From: Actinomadura cremea
Lineage (GTDB): Bacteria > Actinomycetota > Actinomycetes > Streptosporangiales > Streptosporangiaceae
Direction of reading: 5' to 3'
Assembly (NCBI RefSeq): GCF_014648495.1
Contig: NZ_BMRF01000005.1
Location: 186,001 to 250,000, forward strand
DNA: 64,000 nt
A program made the translations under genes and the position numbers. This document shows positions 35,473-47,116 of the stretch, piece by piece. How positions within the stretch are numbered: position 1 is the stretch's first letter; the number at the start of each line of letters is the position of its first letter. The notes under the pieces were generated by a model. That model made no database searches. It saw only the letters and a program-made list of their open reading frames with translations, and was not told where the DNA came from.

Positions 35473-35476
35473 GCGG

Positions 35477-35662
35477 TCACCAGCTGGACTTGGTGATGCC
35501 CGGCAGCTCGCCGCGGTGGGCCATCTCCCGGAAGCAGATCCGGCACAGGCCGAACTTCCGGTAGACCGAGCGCGGACGCCCGCAGCGCGAGCATCGAGTG
35601 TACGAGCGAACGCCGAACTTCGGCTTCCGCCCCGCCTTGGCGATCAGCGACTTCTTCGCCAT
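35477..35662 (-). CDS. rpsN: Ribosomal protein S14 type Z (uS14, zinc form)
   Basis: A 61-residue protein: [20 protein letters not shown], then [34 protein letters not shown]. Both Cys pairs (CSRC and CRIC) of the zinc ribbon are present, so this is the C+ form used under zinc sufficiency. Its place between rplE and rpsH is standard. Confidence 0.97.
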   Translation of the reverse strand: MAKKSLIAKAGRKPKFGVRSYTRCSRCGRPRSVYRKFGLCRICFREMAHRGELPGITKSSW

Positions 35663-35666
35663 CTGC

Positions 35667-36260
35667 TCAGTTCTCCTTGAAGGGGAAGCCCAGGAGCTTG
35701 AGCAGCGCCCGGCCCTCGTCGTCGGTCTTCGCGGTCGTGACGACCGTGATGTCCATGCCCCGGGTCCGGTCGATCTTGTCCGGGTTCACCTCGTGGAACA
35801 TGACCTGCTCGGTCAGCCCGAAGGTGTAGTTGCCGTTGCCGTCGAACTGCTTCGGCGACAGGCCGCGGAAGTCGCGGATACGGGGCAGGGCCGTGGCCAG
35901 CAGCCGGTCCAGGAACTCCCACATGCGGTCGCCGCGCAGCGTCACGTGCGCGCCGATCGGCATGCCCTCGCGCAGCTTGAACTGCGCGATGGACTTGCGG
36001 GCCCGGTTCACGGCCGGCTTCTGGCCGGTGATCGCCGACAGGTCGCGGATCGCGCCCTCGATCAGCTTGGCGTCCTTCGCCGCGTCCCCCACGCCCATGT
36101 TGACCACGATCTTGGTCAGGCCCGGGATCTGCATGACGTTCTCGTAGCCGAACTGCTCGCGCATCTGCCCCGCGATCTCCTCGCGGTAGCGCAGCTTGAG
36201 CCGCGGCTGCGGGACGGGACGCTCGTCGGTCTGCGCGCTCTCGGACAGAGTCTCGGTCAT
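35667..36260 (-). CDS. rplE: Ribosomal protein L5 (uL5)
   Basis: 5S rRNA-associated protein contacting P-site tRNA, 197 residues. After a short variable start ([19 protein letters not shown]) come [71 protein letters not shown] and [30 protein letters not shown]. It follows rplX by 5 bases. Confidence 0.97.
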   Translation of the reverse strand: MTETLSESAQTDERPVPQPRLKLRYREEIAGQMREQFGYENVMQIPGLTKIVVNMGVGDAAKDAKLIEGAIRDLSAITGQKPAVNRARKSIAQFKLREGMPIGAHVTLRGDRMWEFLDRLLATALPRIRDFRGLSPKQFDGNGNYTFGLTEQVMFHEVNPDKIDRTRGMDITVVTTAKTDDEGRALLKLLGFPFKEN

Positions 36261-36265
36261 CGGTC

Positions 36266-36574
36266 TCAGATCTCCTTACCGCTACGGCGCGAGATCCGAG
36301 CCTTCGTGCCGTCCTCGTTGATGCGGTAACCGACCCGGACCGGCTTGCCGTCCTCGGCGATCGCGACGTTGCTGACGTGCAGCGGCGCCTCGACCGTCAC
36401 GCGGCCGCTCTCCTTGCCCGCCCGCTGCTGGTCGGCCTTGATGTTCTTGGTGATGAGGTTGACGCCCTCGACGACGACGCGCTCGCTGCGCGGGTCGACG
36501 CGCAGCACCTTGCCCGTCGCACCCTTGTCCTTGCCGGCGATGACGACGACCTCGTCGCCCTTGCGGATCTTCAT
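36266..36574 (-). CDS. rplX: Ribosomal protein L24 (uL24)
   Basis: Assembly-initiating 50S protein with a KOW motif ([23 protein letters not shown]), 102 residues. ATG at 36574 shares a base with the rplN stop (TGATG). A GTG at 36577 directly before it is the alternative and would add one residue. The C-terminus ends [13 protein letters not shown]. Confidence 0.96.
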   Translation of the reverse strand: MKIRKGDEVVVIAGKDKGATGKVLRVDPRSERVVVEGVNLITKNIKADQQRAGKESGRVTVEAPLHVSNVAIAEDGKPVRVGYRINEDGTKARISRRSGKEI

Positions 36575-36942
36575 CACAGCACCTCCGGCGCGAGCGAGAT
36601 GATGCGCATGAACTTCTTCTCGCGCAGTTCGCGGCCCACCGGGCCGAAGATACGGGTGCCCCGGGGGTCACCGCCGTCCTTGATGAGGACGGCCGCGTTC
36701 TCGTCGAAGCGAATGTAGGAGCCGTCCGGGCGCCGGCGCTCCTTGCGGGTGCGCACGATGACCGCCTTGACGACATCCCCCTTCTTCACGCCGGCGCCGG
36801 GAAGGGCGTCCTTCACCGTCGCGACGATGATGTCGCCGACTCCCGCGTAGCGCCGACCCGAGCCGCCGAGAACCCGGATGCAAAGGATCTCCTTCGCACC
36901 CGTGTTGTCGGCGACCTTGAGTCGCGACTCCTGCTGGATCAC
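36574..36942 (-). CDS. rplN: Ribosomal protein L14 (uL14)
   Basis: A 122-residue protein at the subunit interface: [45 protein letters not shown], with [24 protein letters not shown] at the end. It marks the start of the spc operon segment; the 64-base gap to rpsQ upstream shows no clear terminator, so transcription may continue from the S10 operon. Confidence 0.98.
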   Translation of the reverse strand: MIQQESRLKVADNTGAKEILCIRVLGGSGRRYAGVGDIIVATVKDALPGAGVKKGDVVKAVIVRTRKERRRPDGSYIRFDENAAVLIKDGGDPRGTRIFGPVGRELREKKFMRIISLAPEVL

Positions 36943-37006
36943 GTTGACTCCTGTTCGTCACACCGGTTCTGCTCGCTTCGCGGAGCAGCCTGGTGGAACC
37001 GGGTAA

Positions 37007-37276
37007 TTACTTGGCCTTCTCGAGGATCTCCACCACGCGCCAGCGCTTGGTGGCCGACAGGGGGCGGGTCTCCATGAGACGGACGCGGTCGCCGACGCCG
37101 CACTCGTTGGCCTCGTCGTGCGCCTTGTAGTTCTTCGTCCGCCGGATCACCTTGTGGTACTTCGGGTGCTTCACGCGGTCCTCGACGGACACGACCACGG
37201 TCTTGTCCGTCTTGTCGCTGACCACGAGGCCCTCGAACACCTTGCGGCTGTTCCGCTGCGTCGTCTGCTCGGTCAT
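37007..37276 (-). CDS. rpsQ: Ribosomal protein S17 (uS17)
   Basis: An 89-residue OB-fold protein: [77 protein letters not shown] overlaps the rpmC stop (ATGA). It is the last gene of the S10 operon segment. Confidence 0.98.
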   Translation of the reverse strand: MTEQTTQRNSRKVFEGLVVSDKTDKTVVVSVEDRVKHPKYHKVIRRTKNYKAHDEANECGVGDRVRLMETRPLSATKRWRVVEILEKAK

Positions 37277-37515
37277 TCGTCGCCCTCCACGGCGTCCTCG
37301 GAGACCTCGACGATGCCGAGCTCCCGCTCACGCATCACGGTGTAGATGCGAGCGATCTCGCGCTTCACGGTGCGCAGTCGCCCGTGGCTCTCCAGCTGGC
37401 CGGTGGCGGACTGGAAGCGAAGGTTGAACAGCTCCTCCTTCGCCTCCTTCAGCTTCGTGACCAGGACGTCGTCCGGCTCGGACCGCAGATCAACGGCGGT
37501 AAGACCCTTGGCCAT
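37273..37515 (-). CDS. rpmC: Ribosomal protein L29 (uL29)
   Basis: An 80-residue helical protein at the tunnel exit: [66 protein letters not shown], followed by a short acidic tail. ATG shares a base with the rplP stop (TGATG). Confidence 0.97.
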   Translation of the reverse strand: MAKGLTAVDLRSEPDDVLVTKLKEAKEELFNLRFQSATGQLESHGRLRTVKREIARIYTVMRERELGIVEVSEDAVEGDE

Positions 37516-37934
37516 CAGGACTCACCCACCTCTCGCTTCACGATCTTGCACTTCATGGGGAGCTTGTGGATCGCACGCATCAGCGCGGCTCGGGCGATCT
37601 CCTCGTTGGGGTAGGAGAGCTCGAACATCACGCGCCCCGGCTTGACGTTGGCCACCCACCACTCGACCGAGCCCTTACCGGAACCCATGCGGGTCTCGGC
37701 GGGCTTCTTGGTCAGCGGGCGGTCCGGGAAGATGTTGATCCAGACCTTGCCGCCACGCTTGATGTGACGGGTCATGGCGATACGCGCGGCCTCGATCTGC
37801 CGGTTCGTGACGTACGCGCCCTCGACCGCCTGGATGCCGTACTCGCCGAACGTCACCCGCGTGCCGCCCTTGGCCATGCCCCGACGCTTCGGGTGGTGCT
37901 GCTTGCGGTGCTTGACCTTGCGAGGGATCAGCAT
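37515..37934 (-). CDS. rplP: Ribosomal protein L16 (uL16)
   Basis: A 139-residue protein near the A-site tRNA elbow: [76 protein letters not shown] and [22 protein letters not shown]. The RMGSGKG loop that reaches toward the peptidyl-transferase centre is intact. It follows rpsC by 8 bases. Confidence 0.98.
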   Translation of the reverse strand: MLIPRKVKHRKQHHPKRRGMAKGGTRVTFGEYGIQAVEGAYVTNRQIEAARIAMTRHIKRGGKVWINIFPDRPLTKKPAETRMGSGKGSVEWWVANVKPGRVMFELSYPNEEIARAALMRAIHKLPMKCKIVKREVGES

Positions 37935-37942
37935 GGGTTACT

Positions 37943-38779
37943 TCAGCTCCCCTCACCCTGCGGAGCAGCCTCGGTCGCCTGGGCGGGCTGCTCGGAACTC
38001 TGCTGCTGCTGCTTGTTCGCGCCACCGCGCTCGCCACCGCGACCGCCACCGCGACCGCCACGGCCACCGCCGCCGCCACCGCGACGCTCGCGACGCTCCC
38101 GGCCTCCGCCGGCGGCGCGCTGCTGGGCGGCCTGCTGCTCGCGCTCGGCGCGGGTCTGCGCGGCCTCGCCCTTGTAGATCCAGACCTTCACGCCGATGCG
38201 GCCGAACGTCGTCCGGGCCTCGTAGAAGCCGTAGTCGATGTCGGCGCGCAGGGTGTGCAGGGGCACCTGGCCCTCGCGGTAGAACTCCGACCGCGACATC
38301 TCGGCGCCGCCGAGACGGCCGCCGCACTGCACCTTGATGCCCTTGGCGCCCGACTTCATCGCGGACTGGATCGCCTTGCGCATGGCGCGGCGGAACGCGA
38401 CACGGCTGGACAGCTGCTCGGCCACGCCCTGCGCGACGAGCTGCGCGTCGATCTCGGGGTTCTTCACCTCGAGGATGTTCAGCCGCACCTGCTTGCCGGT
38501 CAGCTTCTCCAGGTCGCCCCGGAGGCGCTCGGCCTCCGCACCGCGGCGGCCGATGACGATGCCCGGCCGGGCCGTGTGGATGTTGACCTCGACACGGTCA
38601 CGGGTCCGCTCGATCTCCACCTTGGAGATGCCCGCCCGGTCCATGCCCTTCTGCAGCATGCGCCGGATCTGGACGTCTTCCTTGACGTAGTCCTTGTAGA
38701 GCTTGTCTGCGAACCACACGCTCTTGTGGTCGGTGGTAACACCGAGACGGAACCCGTGCGGGTTGATCTTCTGACCCAC
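37943..38779 (-). CDS. rpsC: Ribosomal protein S3 (uS3) with RGG-repeat C-terminal tail
   Basis: mRNA-entry-site protein, 278 residues against 233 in E. coli. [25 protein letters not shown] opens it, and the KH domain has [21 protein letters not shown]. The usual end is followed by a tail of about 60 residues made of Arg/Gly repeats ([22 protein letters not shown]) and then a Gln/Ser/Ala stretch. RGG repeats are RNA-binding in other proteins; here they sit at the mRNA entry channel. GTG at 38779 shares one base with the rplV stop. Confidence 0.97.
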   Translation of the reverse strand: MGQKINPHGFRLGVTTDHKSVWFADKLYKDYVKEDVQIRRMLQKGMDRAGISKVEIERTRDRVEVNIHTARPGIVIGRRGAEAERLRGDLEKLTGKQVRLNILEVKNPEIDAQLVAQGVAEQLSSRVAFRRAMRKAIQSAMKSGAKGIKVQCGGRLGGAEMSRSEFYREGQVPLHTLRADIDYGFYEARTTFGRIGVKVWIYKGEAAQTRAEREQQAAQQRAAGGGRERRERRGGGGGGRGGRGGGRGGERGGANKQQQQSSEQPAQATEAAPQGEGS

Positions 38780-39159
38780 TACCGGGCCCTCCTCGTCTTC
38801 TTACCGCCGCTGCCGGCCGCAGCCTCGTCGCGCGACTCCACGACCACGGTGATGTGACTCGTGCGCTTGTTGATGCGGTAAGCCCGGCCCTGGGCGCGGG
38901 GACGGAAACGCTTGAGCGTCGGTCCCTCGTCCACCCACGCACGGCTGACGACCAGCGTGTCCGAGTCGAGCTTGAAGTTGTGCTCGGCGTTGGCGATGGC
39001 ACTCGCCAGCACCTTGCCCACCGGCTCACCAGCAGCCTGTGGGGCGAACCGCAGCACCGCCTGAGCCTCCGCGGCGGGCAGGCCGCGGATGAGGTCCACC
39101 ACGCGGCGGGCCTTCCTGGGCGTGACGCGGATGTACCGCGCCTGGGCCCTGGCTTCCAT
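38779..39159 (-). CDS. rplV: Ribosomal protein L22 (uL22)
   Basis: A 126-residue tunnel protein: [42 protein letters not shown], with the hairpin region ending [25 protein letters not shown]. The macrolide-relevant hairpin tip looks normal. It lies 29 bases after rpsS. Confidence 0.97.
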   Translation of the reverse strand: MEARAQARYIRVTPRKARRVVDLIRGLPAAEAQAVLRFAPQAAGEPVGKVLASAIANAEHNFKLDSDTLVVSRAWVDEGPTLKRFRPRAQGRAYRINKRTSHITVVVESRDEAAAGSGGKKTRRAR

Positions 39160-39188
39160 CGCTGTCCCTCTCTCCTACGATCTACTGC

Positions 39189-39470
39189 TCAGCCGCGACG
39201 GCTGCGGCGGTCTTCCTTGACGTGGCTGCGGAACGTCCGCGTCGGCGCGAACTCGCCGAGCTTGTGCCCCACCATCGAGTCGGTGATGAACACCGGGACG
39301 TGCTTGCGTCCGTCGTGCACGGCGATCGTGTGCCCGATCATGTCCGGGACGATCATGGAGCGCCGCGACCACGTCTTGATGACGTTCTTGGTGCCCTTCT
39401 CGTTCTGGGCGTCCACCTTCTTGATCAGGTGGTCGTCCACGAAGGGGCCCTTCTTAAGGCTACGTGGCAT
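39189..39470 (-). CDS. rpsS: Ribosomal protein S19 (uS19)
   Basis: A 93-residue head protein: [80 protein letters not shown]. It is full length and typical. It follows rplB by 12 bases. Confidence 0.98.
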   Translation of the reverse strand: MPRSLKKGPFVDDHLIKKVDAQNEKGTKNVIKTWSRRSMIVPDMIGHTIAVHDGRKHVPVFITDSMVGHKLGEFAPTRTFRSHVKEDRRSRRG

Positions 39471-39482
39471 GACGAGCGACTC

Positions 39483-40316
39483 CTACCGCTTCTTCTTGCT
39501 GCGACGACGGACGATCAGCCGGTCGCTCGACTTGTTCGCCTGGCGAGTGCGGCCTTCCTTCTTGCCCTTCGGGTTCACCGGGTGACGGCCACCGGAGGTC
39601 TTGCCCTCACCACCACCGTGCGGGTGGTCGATCGGGTTCATGGCCACACCGCGGACGGTCGGGCGCTTGCCCTTCCACCGCATACGGCCGGCCTTGCCCC
39701 AGTTGATGTTCGACTGCTCGGCGTTGCCGACCTGGCCGACCGTCGCACGGCAGCGCACGTCCACCATCCGCATCTCGCCCGAGGGCATGCGCAGCGTGGC
39801 GTACTTGCCCTCCTTGGCCAGCAGCTGGACGCCCGCGCCCGCGCTGCGGGCCAGCTTGGCGCCGCCGCCGGGCCGCAGCTCGATGGCGTGGATGACGGTA
39901 CCCGTCGGGATGTTGCGCAGCGGCAGGCAGTTGCCCGGCTTGATGTCGGAGCCCGGCCCGTTCTCCACCCGGTCGCCCTGCTTCAGGTCGCGGGGGGCGA
40001 GGATGTAGCGCTTCTCGCCGTCCGCGTAGTGCAGCAGCGCGATGCGCGCGGTGCGGTTCGGGTCGTACTCGATGTGCGCGACCTTGGCGGGAACGCCGTC
40101 CTTGTCGTGCCGACGGAAGTCGATCACGCGGTACGCGCGCTTGTGCCCGCCGCCCTGGTGCCGGGTGGTGATCCGGCCGTGGTTGTTGCGGCCGCCCTTC
40201 TTCGGGAGCGGCTTCAGCAGCGACTTCTCGGGCTCGCGGCGCGTGACCTCGACGAAGTCGGCCACGCTGGAGCCGCGACGACCCGGAGTGGTCGGCTTGT
40301 AGTTACGGATGCCCAT
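39483..40316 (-). CDS. rplB: Ribosomal protein L2 (uL2)
   Basis: A 277-residue protein essential for subunit joining and peptidyl transfer. It starts [20 protein letters not shown] and contains [21 protein letters not shown]. The conserved [22 protein letters not shown] carries the critical His near the active centre. It lies between rplW and rpsS. Confidence 0.98.
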   Translation of the reverse strand: MGIRNYKPTTPGRRGSSVADFVEVTRREPEKSLLKPLPKKGGRNNHGRITTRHQGGGHKRAYRVIDFRRHDKDGVPAKVAHIEYDPNRTARIALLHYADGEKRYILAPRDLKQGDRVENGPGSDIKPGNCLPLRNIPTGTVIHAIELRPGGGAKLARSAGAGVQLLAKEGKYATLRMPSGEMRMVDVRCRATVGQVGNAEQSNINWGKAGRMRWKGKRPTVRGVAMNPIDHPHGGGEGKTSGGRHPVNPKGKKEGRTRQANKSSDRLIVRRRSKKKR

Positions 40317-40360
40317 CTTTTTCGTTCATCCCTTGTCTGTCTTCGGACGACTACGGCTGG

Positions 40361-40660
40361 TTAGGCCGTGCCGCCGAAGATGTCGATCCGCTCGCCCTCG
40401 GCCAGGCTCACGATGGCGCGCTTGGTGTCCTTGCGCTTGCCGTAGCCGTACCGGGTGCGCTTGCGCTTGCCCGACCGGTTGAGGGTGTTCACGTTCGTCA
40501 CCTTGACGTTGAACACCTCCTCGACGGCCTGCCTGATCTGCGTCTTGTTGGCGTCCGGGCGGACGATGAACGTGTACTTGTTCTCGTCCAGCAGCCCGTA
40601 GCTCTTCTCCGAGACGACCGGCGCGATGATGACGTCGCGGGGGTCAGCGATCCTTGCCAC
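40361..40660 (-). CDS. rplW: Ribosomal protein L23 (uL23)
   Basis: A 99-residue tunnel-exit protein and docking site for trigger factor and [85 protein letters not shown] at 40660. It follows rplD by 11 bases. Confidence 0.97.
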   Translation of the reverse strand: MARIADPRDVIIAPVVSEKSYGLLDENKYTFIVRPDANKTQIRQAVEEVFNVKVTNVNTLNRSGKRKRTRYGYGKRKDTKRAIVSLAEGERIDIFGGTA

Positions 40661-40671
40661 AGTCCCCCTCC

Positions 40672-41274
40672 TTACTTCTTCGCCGCGCGCGAGATGAACT
40701 CGTCGTACGCCTTCTGCGTGAAGACGACGTCATCGTTCACCAGCACGTCGTAGGTGTTGAGCTGGTCGGAGACGAGCACGTGCACGCTCGGCTCGTTGCG
40801 CAGGCTCTTCCAGGTCAGCTCGTCGTCGCGGTCGAGGACCACGAGGACGCGCTTGGCCTCGGTGATCGTGCGCAGCGCGGCCAGCGCCGTCTTCGTCTTC
40901 GGGGCGTCGCCCTCGACGAGCCGGTCGACCACGTGGATCCGGTCGTAGCGGGCCCGGTCGGACAGGGCGCCGCGCAGGGCGGCGGCCTTCATCTTCTTGG
41001 GCGTCCGCTGCGAGTAGTCGCGCGGCTGCGGGCCGTGGACGATGCCGCCGCCGGCGAACTGCGGGGCGCGGGTCGAACCCTGGCGGGCGCGGCCGGTGCC
41101 CTTCTGCCGGTACGGCTTCTTGCCGCCGCCGGAGACCTCGCCGCGGGTCTTCGTCGAGTGCGTGCCCTGCCGGGCCGCGGCCTCCTGCGCCACCACCACC
41201 TGGTGGATCAGCGGGACGCTCGTCTTGGCGTCGAAGATCTCGGCGGGCAGGTCGATGTCGAGCTTGGAGGTCAC
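40672..41274 (-). CDS. rplD: Ribosomal protein L4 (uL4)
   Basis: A 200-residue protein with the tunnel-lining extended loop [47 protein letters not shown], which shows no macrolide-resistance-type deletions. In E. coli L4 represses the S10 operon; whether it does so here is unknown. GTG at 41274 overlaps the rplC stop (GTGA). Confidence 0.97.
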   Translation of the reverse strand: MTSKLDIDLPAEIFDAKTSVPLIHQVVVAQEAAARQGTHSTKTRGEVSGGGKKPYRQKGTGRARQGSTRAPQFAGGGIVHGPQPRDYSQRTPKKMKAAALRGALSDRARYDRIHVVDRLVEGDAPKTKTALAALRTITEAKRVLVVLDRDDELTWKSLRNEPSVHVLVSDQLNTYDVLVNDDVVFTQKAYDEFISRAAKK

Positions 41275-41915
41275 TTGCCCGTCCCCTTCACTGCGTCGCG
41301 GACCAGCACCACGCCGCCGTTGGGACCGGGGACCGCGCCCTTGATGAGCAGCAGGCCCTTCTCCTCGTCGATGGCGTGCACGGTCAGGTTCTGCACGGTG
41401 GTCCGGGCGTTGCCGAGCCGTCCCGCCATGCGGAGACCCTTGAACACGCGACCGGGGGTCGCGCAGCCGCCGATCGAACCGGGCGAGCGGTGCTTGCGCT
41501 GGGTGCCGTGCGAAGCGCCGAGGCCCTTGAAGCCGTGGCGCTTCATGACACCGGCGGTGCCCTTGCCCTTGCTCGTGCCGGTCACGTCGATCCTCTGGCC
41601 GGCCTCGAAGGCGCCGGCGGTGATCTCCTGGCCGAGTTCCAGCTCGGTGTCGCCCCGGAGCTCGGCGAGGTAGCGGCGCGGCGTGACGCCGGCCTTCTCG
41701 AAGTGCCCCGCCCGCGGCTTGTTGACCTTGCGCGGGTCGATCTGCCCGTAGCCGATCTGGACCGCCGTGTAGCCGTCCTTCTCCTGGGTCTTGAGCTGGG
41801 TGACGACACAGGGCCCGGCCTGGACGACGGTCACCGGAACGATCCGGCCCTCATCGTCGAAAACCTGGGTCATGCCGAGCTTCTCGCCCAGGACGCCCTT
41901 CCTCTGCGTACTCAT
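41271..41915 (-). CDS. rplC: Ribosomal protein L3 (uL3)
   Basis: A 214-residue protein near the peptidyl-transferase centre: [31 protein letters not shown], and the loop [48 protein letters not shown]. The Gln of the GTQRKHR loop, methylated in E. coli, is present. It lies 14 bases after rpsJ. Confidence 0.98.
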   Translation of the reverse strand: MSTQRKGVLGEKLGMTQVFDDEGRIVPVTVVQAGPCVVTQLKTQEKDGYTAVQIGYGQIDPRKVNKPRAGHFEKAGVTPRRYLAELRGDTELELGQEITAGAFEAGQRIDVTGTSKGKGTAGVMKRHGFKGLGASHGTQRKHRSPGSIGGCATPGRVFKGLRMAGRLGNARTTVQNLTVHAIDEEKGLLLIKGAVPGPNGGVVLVRDAVKGTGK

Positions 41916-41929
41916 TCTCGGTGCGTCCC

Positions 41930-42238
41930 TCAGAGCTTGATCTCGATGTCAACGCCGGCCGGAAGGTCGAGGCGCATCAGCGAATCGACCGTCTTGGGCG
42001 TCGGGTCGATGATGTCGATCAGCCGCTTGTGCGTGCGCATCTCGAAGTGCTCGCGGCTGTCCTTGTACTTGTGCGGCGAGCGGATGACGCAGTACACGTT
42101 CTTCTCGGTCGGCAGCGGCACCGGGCCCGCGACCTTGGCGCCCGTCCGCGTCACCGTCTCAACGATCTTCTTCGCGGAGGTGTCGATGACCTCGTGGTCG
42201 TAGGCCTTGAGCCGGATGCGGATCTTCTGTCCCGCCAT
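41930..42238 (-). CDS. rpsJ: Ribosomal protein S10 (uS10, NusE)
   Basis: A 102-residue protein with roles on the ribosome and, as NusE, in antitermination: [77 protein letters not shown]. It opens the S10 operon. A terminator-like hairpin at 42293-42331 separates it from tuf, so a promoter must lie within the ~55 bases before its start or read-through occurs. Confidence 0.98.
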   Translation of the reverse strand: MAGQKIRIRLKAYDHEVIDTSAKKIVETVTRTGAKVAGPVPLPTEKNVYCVIRSPHKYKDSREHFEMRTHKRLIDIIDPTPKTVDSLMRLDLPAGVDIEIKL

Positions 42239-42292
42239 GGTGGCCTCGGTGTCCTTTGCTGTAGTGCCGCTGTTACTTCAGGAGTCGTGACA

Positions 42293-42331
42293 CGGCGGCC
42301 CGGCCGGCAGGCAAGCGCGGCCGGGCCGCCG
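42293..42331 (-). terminator. Terminator after tuf (perfect 14-bp stem)
   Basis: CGGCGGCCCGGCCG (42293-42306) pairs exactly with 42318-42331 over an 11-base loop. It begins 14 bases after the tuf stop and has no T-run, typical of GC-rich actinobacterial terminators. It separates the str operon from the S10 operon. Confidence 0.7.
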
Positions 42332-42345
42332 CATCGCGAGAGGTG

Positions 42346-43539
<1,194 letters not shown>

Positions 43540-43620
43540 TGGTAACTCCTTGTCGCGATCCTCGGCCGCGTGGCGACCGCTTCGATGTAAGTACTGGTGA
43601 TCTGTGGGCAGGCCCGGGTG

Positions 43621-45732
43621 CTACTCGCCCCGCGCCTTGGCGATGATCTCCTGCGCGACGTTCCCCGGAACCTCGGCGTAGGAGTCGAACTGCATCGTGA
43701 AAACAGCCCGGCCCTGGGTCTTGCTGCGCAGATCACCCACGTAGCCGAACATCTCCGACAGCGGGACCAGCGCCTTGACGACGCGCATCCCGTGCCGCTC
43801 GTCCATGGACTGGACCTGGCCGCGCCGGCTGTTGAGGTCGCCGATCACGTCGCCCATGTTCTCCTCGGGCGTGGTGACCTCGACCGCCATCATCGGCTCC
43901 AGCAGCGTGGGGGACGCCTTGCGGGCCGCCTCCTTGAACGCCATGGAACCGGCGACCTTGAACGCCATCTCCGACGAGTCGACCTCGTGGTAGGCGCCGT
44001 CCTGCAGAGTGACCTTGACGCCCACCATGGGGTAGCCGGCGAGGACACCGAACTCCGCGGCCTCCTGGCAGCCCGCGTCCACCGACGGGATGTACTCCCG
44101 CGGGATGCGGCCACCGGTGACCTTGTTCTCGAACTCGTAACCGTCCGACCCGCCGCCGAGCGGCTCCAGGTCGATGATCACGCGGCCGAACTGGCCGGAG
44201 CCACCCGTCTGCTTCTTGTGGGTGTACTCGACCTTCGCGACCTTCTTGGTGATCGTCTCGCGGTAGGCGACCTGCGGCTTACCGACGTTGGCGTCGACCT
44301 TGAACTCGCGCTTCATCCGGTCGACGAGGATCTCCAGGTGGAGCTCGCCCATGCCGGAGATGACGGTCTGGCCCGTCTCCTCGTCGGTGCGGACCTGGAA
44401 GGACGGGTCCTCCTCGGCCAGCCGCTGGATCGCGGTGCCCAGCTTCTGCTGGTCGGCCTTGGTCTTCGGCTCGATCGCGACGTGGATGACCGGCGCCGGG
44501 AAGTTCATCGACTCGAGGACGATGGGGTTCTTCTCGTCGCACAGCGTCTCACCGGTGGTGGTCTGCTTGAGACCCATCACCGCGACGATGTCGCCGGCGC
44601 CCGCGCGCTCGATCTCGGTGCGCTTGTTGGCGTGCATCCGGTAGATCTTGCCGATGCGCTCCTTGCGCTCCTTGACGGAGTTCATCACGTTCGTGCCGGT
44701 CTCCAGGACGCCGGAGTACACGCGCACGAAGGTGAGCTTGCCCAGGTGCGGGTCACTGGCGATCTTGAAGGCCAGGGCGGAGAACGGCTCGTCCTCGCTC
44801 GGCGCCCGCGTGAGCGCCTGCTCCTCGTCGCGGACGGCGTGACCCTCGATGGCCTCGACGTCCACCGGCGACGGCAGGTAGCGGACGATCGCGTCCAGCA
44901 GCGGCTGCACGCCCTTGTTCTTGAAGGCCGTGCCGCACAGCACCGGCGTCAGGTTCGCCGCGATCGTGGCCCGGCGGATGCCGGCGTGCAGCTGCTCCAC
45001 GGTGGGCTCGGTGCCCTCCAGGTACAGCTCCATGATCTCGTCGTCGTTCTCGGCGAGCGTCTCGACGAGCTTGTCGCGCCACTCGCGGGACGTCTCGGCG
45101 TGGGTGTCGGGGATGTCGACGATGTCGTACATCTCACCGAGCTTGGCCTCCTCGTTCCACACGAGGGCCTTCATGCTCACCAGGTCGATGACGCCCTTGA
45201 AGTCGGCCTCGGCGCCGATCGGCAGCTGCAGCGCCAGCGGCGTCGCGTTCAACCGGTTCTCGATCATGTCGACGCAGCGGTGGAACTCCGCGCCGACCCG
45301 GTCGAGCTTGTTGACGAAGCACATGCGGGGCACGCCGTAACGGTCGGCCTGCCGCCACACGGTCTCGGACTGCGGCTCCACACCGGCGACGCCGTCGAAC
45401 ACCGCGACCGCGCCGTCGAGCACCCGCAGGTTGCGCTCCACCTCGACGGTGAAGTCGACGTGCCCGGGGGTGTCGATGATGTTGATCGTGTGCTTGACGT
45501 CGTCAACGGGCCATGAGCAGGTGGTGGCGGCGGAGGTGATGGTGATCCCCCGCTCCTGCTCCTGCTCCATCCAGTCCATGGTGGCGGCGCCGTCGTGGAC
45601 CTCGCCGATCTTGTAGCTGATGCCCGTGTAGTACAGGATCCGCTCGGTCGTCGTGGTCTTGCCCGCGTCGATATGGGCCATGATCCCGATGTTGCGGACC
45701 TTGGCCAGGTCTACACCGGTTTTGGTAGCCAC
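43621..45732 (-). CDS. fusA: Elongation factor G
   Basis: The 703-residue translocase GTPase. Motifs: [16 protein letters not shown] (G1), [11 protein letters not shown] (G2), [23 protein letters not shown] (G3) and VNKLDRVG (G4). Later domains carry [20 protein letters not shown] and [19 protein letters not shown] at the C-terminus. The start is GTG at 45732. It is third in the str operon after rpsL and rpsG, with a 40-base gap to rpsG. Confidence 0.99.
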   Translation of the reverse strand: MATKTGVDLAKVRNIGIMAHIDAGKTTTTERILYYTGISYKIGEVHDGAATMDWMEQEQERGITITSAATTCSWPVDDVKHTINIIDTPGHVDFTVEVERNLRVLDGAVAVFDGVAGVEPQSETVWRQADRYGVPRMCFVNKLDRVGAEFHRCVDMIENRLNATPLALQLPIGAEADFKGVIDLVSMKALVWNEEAKLGEMYDIVDIPDTHAETSREWRDKLVETLAENDDEIMELYLEGTEPTVEQLHAGIRRATIAANLTPVLCGTAFKNKGVQPLLDAIVRYLPSPVDVEAIEGHAVRDEEQALTRAPSEDEPFSALAFKIASDPHLGKLTFVRVYSGVLETGTNVMNSVKERKERIGKIYRMHANKRTEIERAGAGDIVAVMGLKQTTTGETLCDEKNPIVLESMNFPAPVIHVAIEPKTKADQQKLGTAIQRLAEEDPSFQVRTDEETGQTVISGMGELHLEILVDRMKREFKVDANVGKPQVAYRETITKKVAKVEYTHKKQTGGSGQFGRVIIDLEPLGGGSDGYEFENKVTGGRIPREYIPSVDAGCQEAAEFGVLAGYPMVGVKVTLQDGAYHEVDSSEMAFKVAGSMAFKEAARKASPTLLEPMMAVEVTTPEENMGDVIGDLNSRRGQVQSMDERHGMRVVKALVPLSEMFGYVGDLRSKTQGRAVFTMQFDSYAEVPGNVAQEIIAKARGE

Positions 45733-45772
45733 TTTCGTCCTCGCTGCGTCTCGTCGTTGCAGATCCGCCGGA

Positions 45773-46243
45773 TTACCAGCGGTAGTGGGCGAAGGCCTTG
45801 TTGGACTCCGCCATCTTGTGCGTGTCCTCGCGCTTCTTGACCGACGCGCCGAGGCCGTTGCTAGCGTCCAGGAGTTCGTTCATCAGACGCTCGGTCATCG
45901 TCTTCTCGCGGCGCTGCCGGGCGTACACCACCAGCCACCGGAGGGCGAGCGTGGTGCTGCGGGCGGGGCGCACCTCGACCGGGACCTGGTAGGTCGCGCC
46001 ACCGACACGGCGGCTGCGGACCTCCAGGGTCGGCTTGACGTTGTCGAGCGCGCGCTTCAGCGTGACGACCGGGTCGTTGCCGGTCTTCTCGCGGGCGCCC
46101 TCGAGGGCGTCGTAGACGATCCGCTGCGCGATGGAACGCTTGCCGTCCAGGAGAATCTTGTTGATGAGCGCGGTGACCAGCGGCGAGTTGTACACCGGGT
46201 CAGCGATCAGCTGGCGCTTGCCAGCGGGGCCCTTGCGCGGCAT
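45773..46243 (-). CDS. rpsG: Ribosomal protein S7 (uS7)
   Basis: A 156-residue head protein: [78 protein letters not shown] and AFAHYRW at the end. In E. coli S7 represses this operon. ATG shares a base with the rpsL stop (TGATG), so the two are translated in tandem. Confidence 0.98.
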   Translation of the reverse strand: MPRKGPAGKRQLIADPVYNSPLVTALINKILLDGKRSIAQRIVYDALEGAREKTGNDPVVTLKRALDNVKPTLEVRSRRVGGATYQVPVEVRPARSTTLALRWLVVYARQRREKTMTERLMNELLDASNGLGASVKKREDTHKMAESNKAFAHYRW

Positions 46244-46617
46244 CAGCTCTTCTCCTTCTTCGCGCCGTACTTGCTGCGCGCCTGCTTACGGTTGCGGACG
46301 CCCTGCGTGTCGAGGGACCCGCGGATGATCTTGTACCGAACACCCGGGAGGTCCTTCACACGGCCGCCGCGCACGAGCACCATCGAGTGCTCCTGCAGGT
46401 TGTGGCCGACACCGGGGATGTAGGCCGTGACCTCAATCCCGCTGGTCAGCCGGACACGGGCGACCTTGCGAAGCGCGGAGTTCGGCTTCTTTGGCGTCGT
46501 CGTGTAGACGCGCGTGCAGACCCCCCGGCGCTGGGGGCTCTCCTTCAGCGCAGGCGTCTTGTTCTTGGTCACCTTGTCCTGGCGGCCCTTGCGGACCAGC
46601 TGCTGGATCGTGGGCAC
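46243..46617 (-). CDS. rpsL: Ribosomal protein S12 (uS12)
   Basis: A 124-residue decoding-centre protein: [54 protein letters not shown] and [32 protein letters not shown]. Lysines at the two classical streptomycin-resistance sites (TTTPKKPNS and GGRVKDLPG) are present, so this gene alone predicts sensitivity, in contrast to the RpoB allele nearby. It is the first gene of the str operon, with a leader of about 270 bases. Confidence 0.98.
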   Translation of the reverse strand: MPTIQQLVRKGRQDKVTKNKTPALKESPQRRGVCTRVYTTTPKKPNSALRKVARVRLTSGIEVTAYIPGVGHNLQEHSMVLVRGGRVKDLPGVRYKIIRGSLDTQGVRNRKQARSKYGAKKEKS

Positions 46618-46720
46618 CGCGTCTCCGTCTTCCTCGTACCGAGCCGGTAAGTCTTGTGTGCAATCACCACCTCAGGAGAGGCTGTGACCTGCCGGTTTCC
46701 CGACGCTCTCCGACCCACGC

Positions 46721-46782
46721 GGTCGGGCGTGTCGCCATGTCGCGGGAAAACCCCGCGGAAAACCGACACGGACCGCCCGACC
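46721..46782 (-). promoter_or_regulatory. Structured leader of the rpsL mRNA
   Basis: GGTCGGGCG (46721-46729) pairs with CGCCCGACC (46774-46782); GTGTCG/CGACAC extends the stem with a bulge, and CGCGGG-AAAAC-CCCGCG caps it (46741-46757). It lies in the leader between the promoter (46892-46920) and the rpsL start. A ribosomal-protein feedback site or attenuator is possible. Confidence 0.45.
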
Positions 46783-46891
46783 CTAGATGGGCCAGATCAA
46801 GCCGGGGAGTGAATGCGGCGGCCGGCCCTGCCCTGACGGGCTACGCCTACGCGCACGCATAGCGACCCGCGCACAGCGGGCACAAGCGAAG

Positions 46892-46920
46892 AGGTTACCG
46901 ACCGCGACGCCAAAGTGCAA
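46892..46920 (-). promoter_or_regulatory. Strong promoter of the str operon
   Basis: Reverse-strand TTGCAC (46915-46920) and TAACCT (46892-46897) are spaced by 17 bases. The predicted start near 46885 gives a leader of about 268 bases before rpsL. The 499-base gap 46618-47116 holds this promoter, the leader hairpin and the terminator at 47013; I see no gene in it. Confidence 0.65.
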
Positions 46921-47012
46921 AGCGAGCAGCGCACTACCGCGCGGACGGCCTCCGGCGCAAGCCCAGCGGGCCCCTCCGGCCCTCCGAGGGCGATTTCATC
47001 CGAGAACGGCCG

Positions 47013-47063
47013 AATGCCGACGGGGAGTTCCCGCCCGCCGGAGGCGGGAGTCCCGTCGGCATT
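47013..47063 (-). terminator. Terminator after the 47117 gene
   Basis: AATGCCGACGGG (47013-47024) pairs perfectly with CCCGTCGGCATT (47052-47063); TCCCGCC/GGCGGGA forms an inner stem. It lies about 55 bases past the stop of the Gln-rich protein gene and upstream of the str promoter, insulating the two. Confidence 0.65.
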
Positions 47064-47116
47064 GTGACCCACATACCCCGCGATGGGGAAGATGTAGCCG
47101 AAACTTGACCGGCCCG

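Noticed and set aside
43597-45516. Long plus-strand frame opposite fusA, and similar frames opposite tuf, secY and rpoB
   Set aside because: All are antisense shadows of conserved genes with strong third-position GC bias.
46243-46617. Streptomycin-resistance allele of rpsL
   Set aside because: The Lys residues at both classical positions are unchanged.
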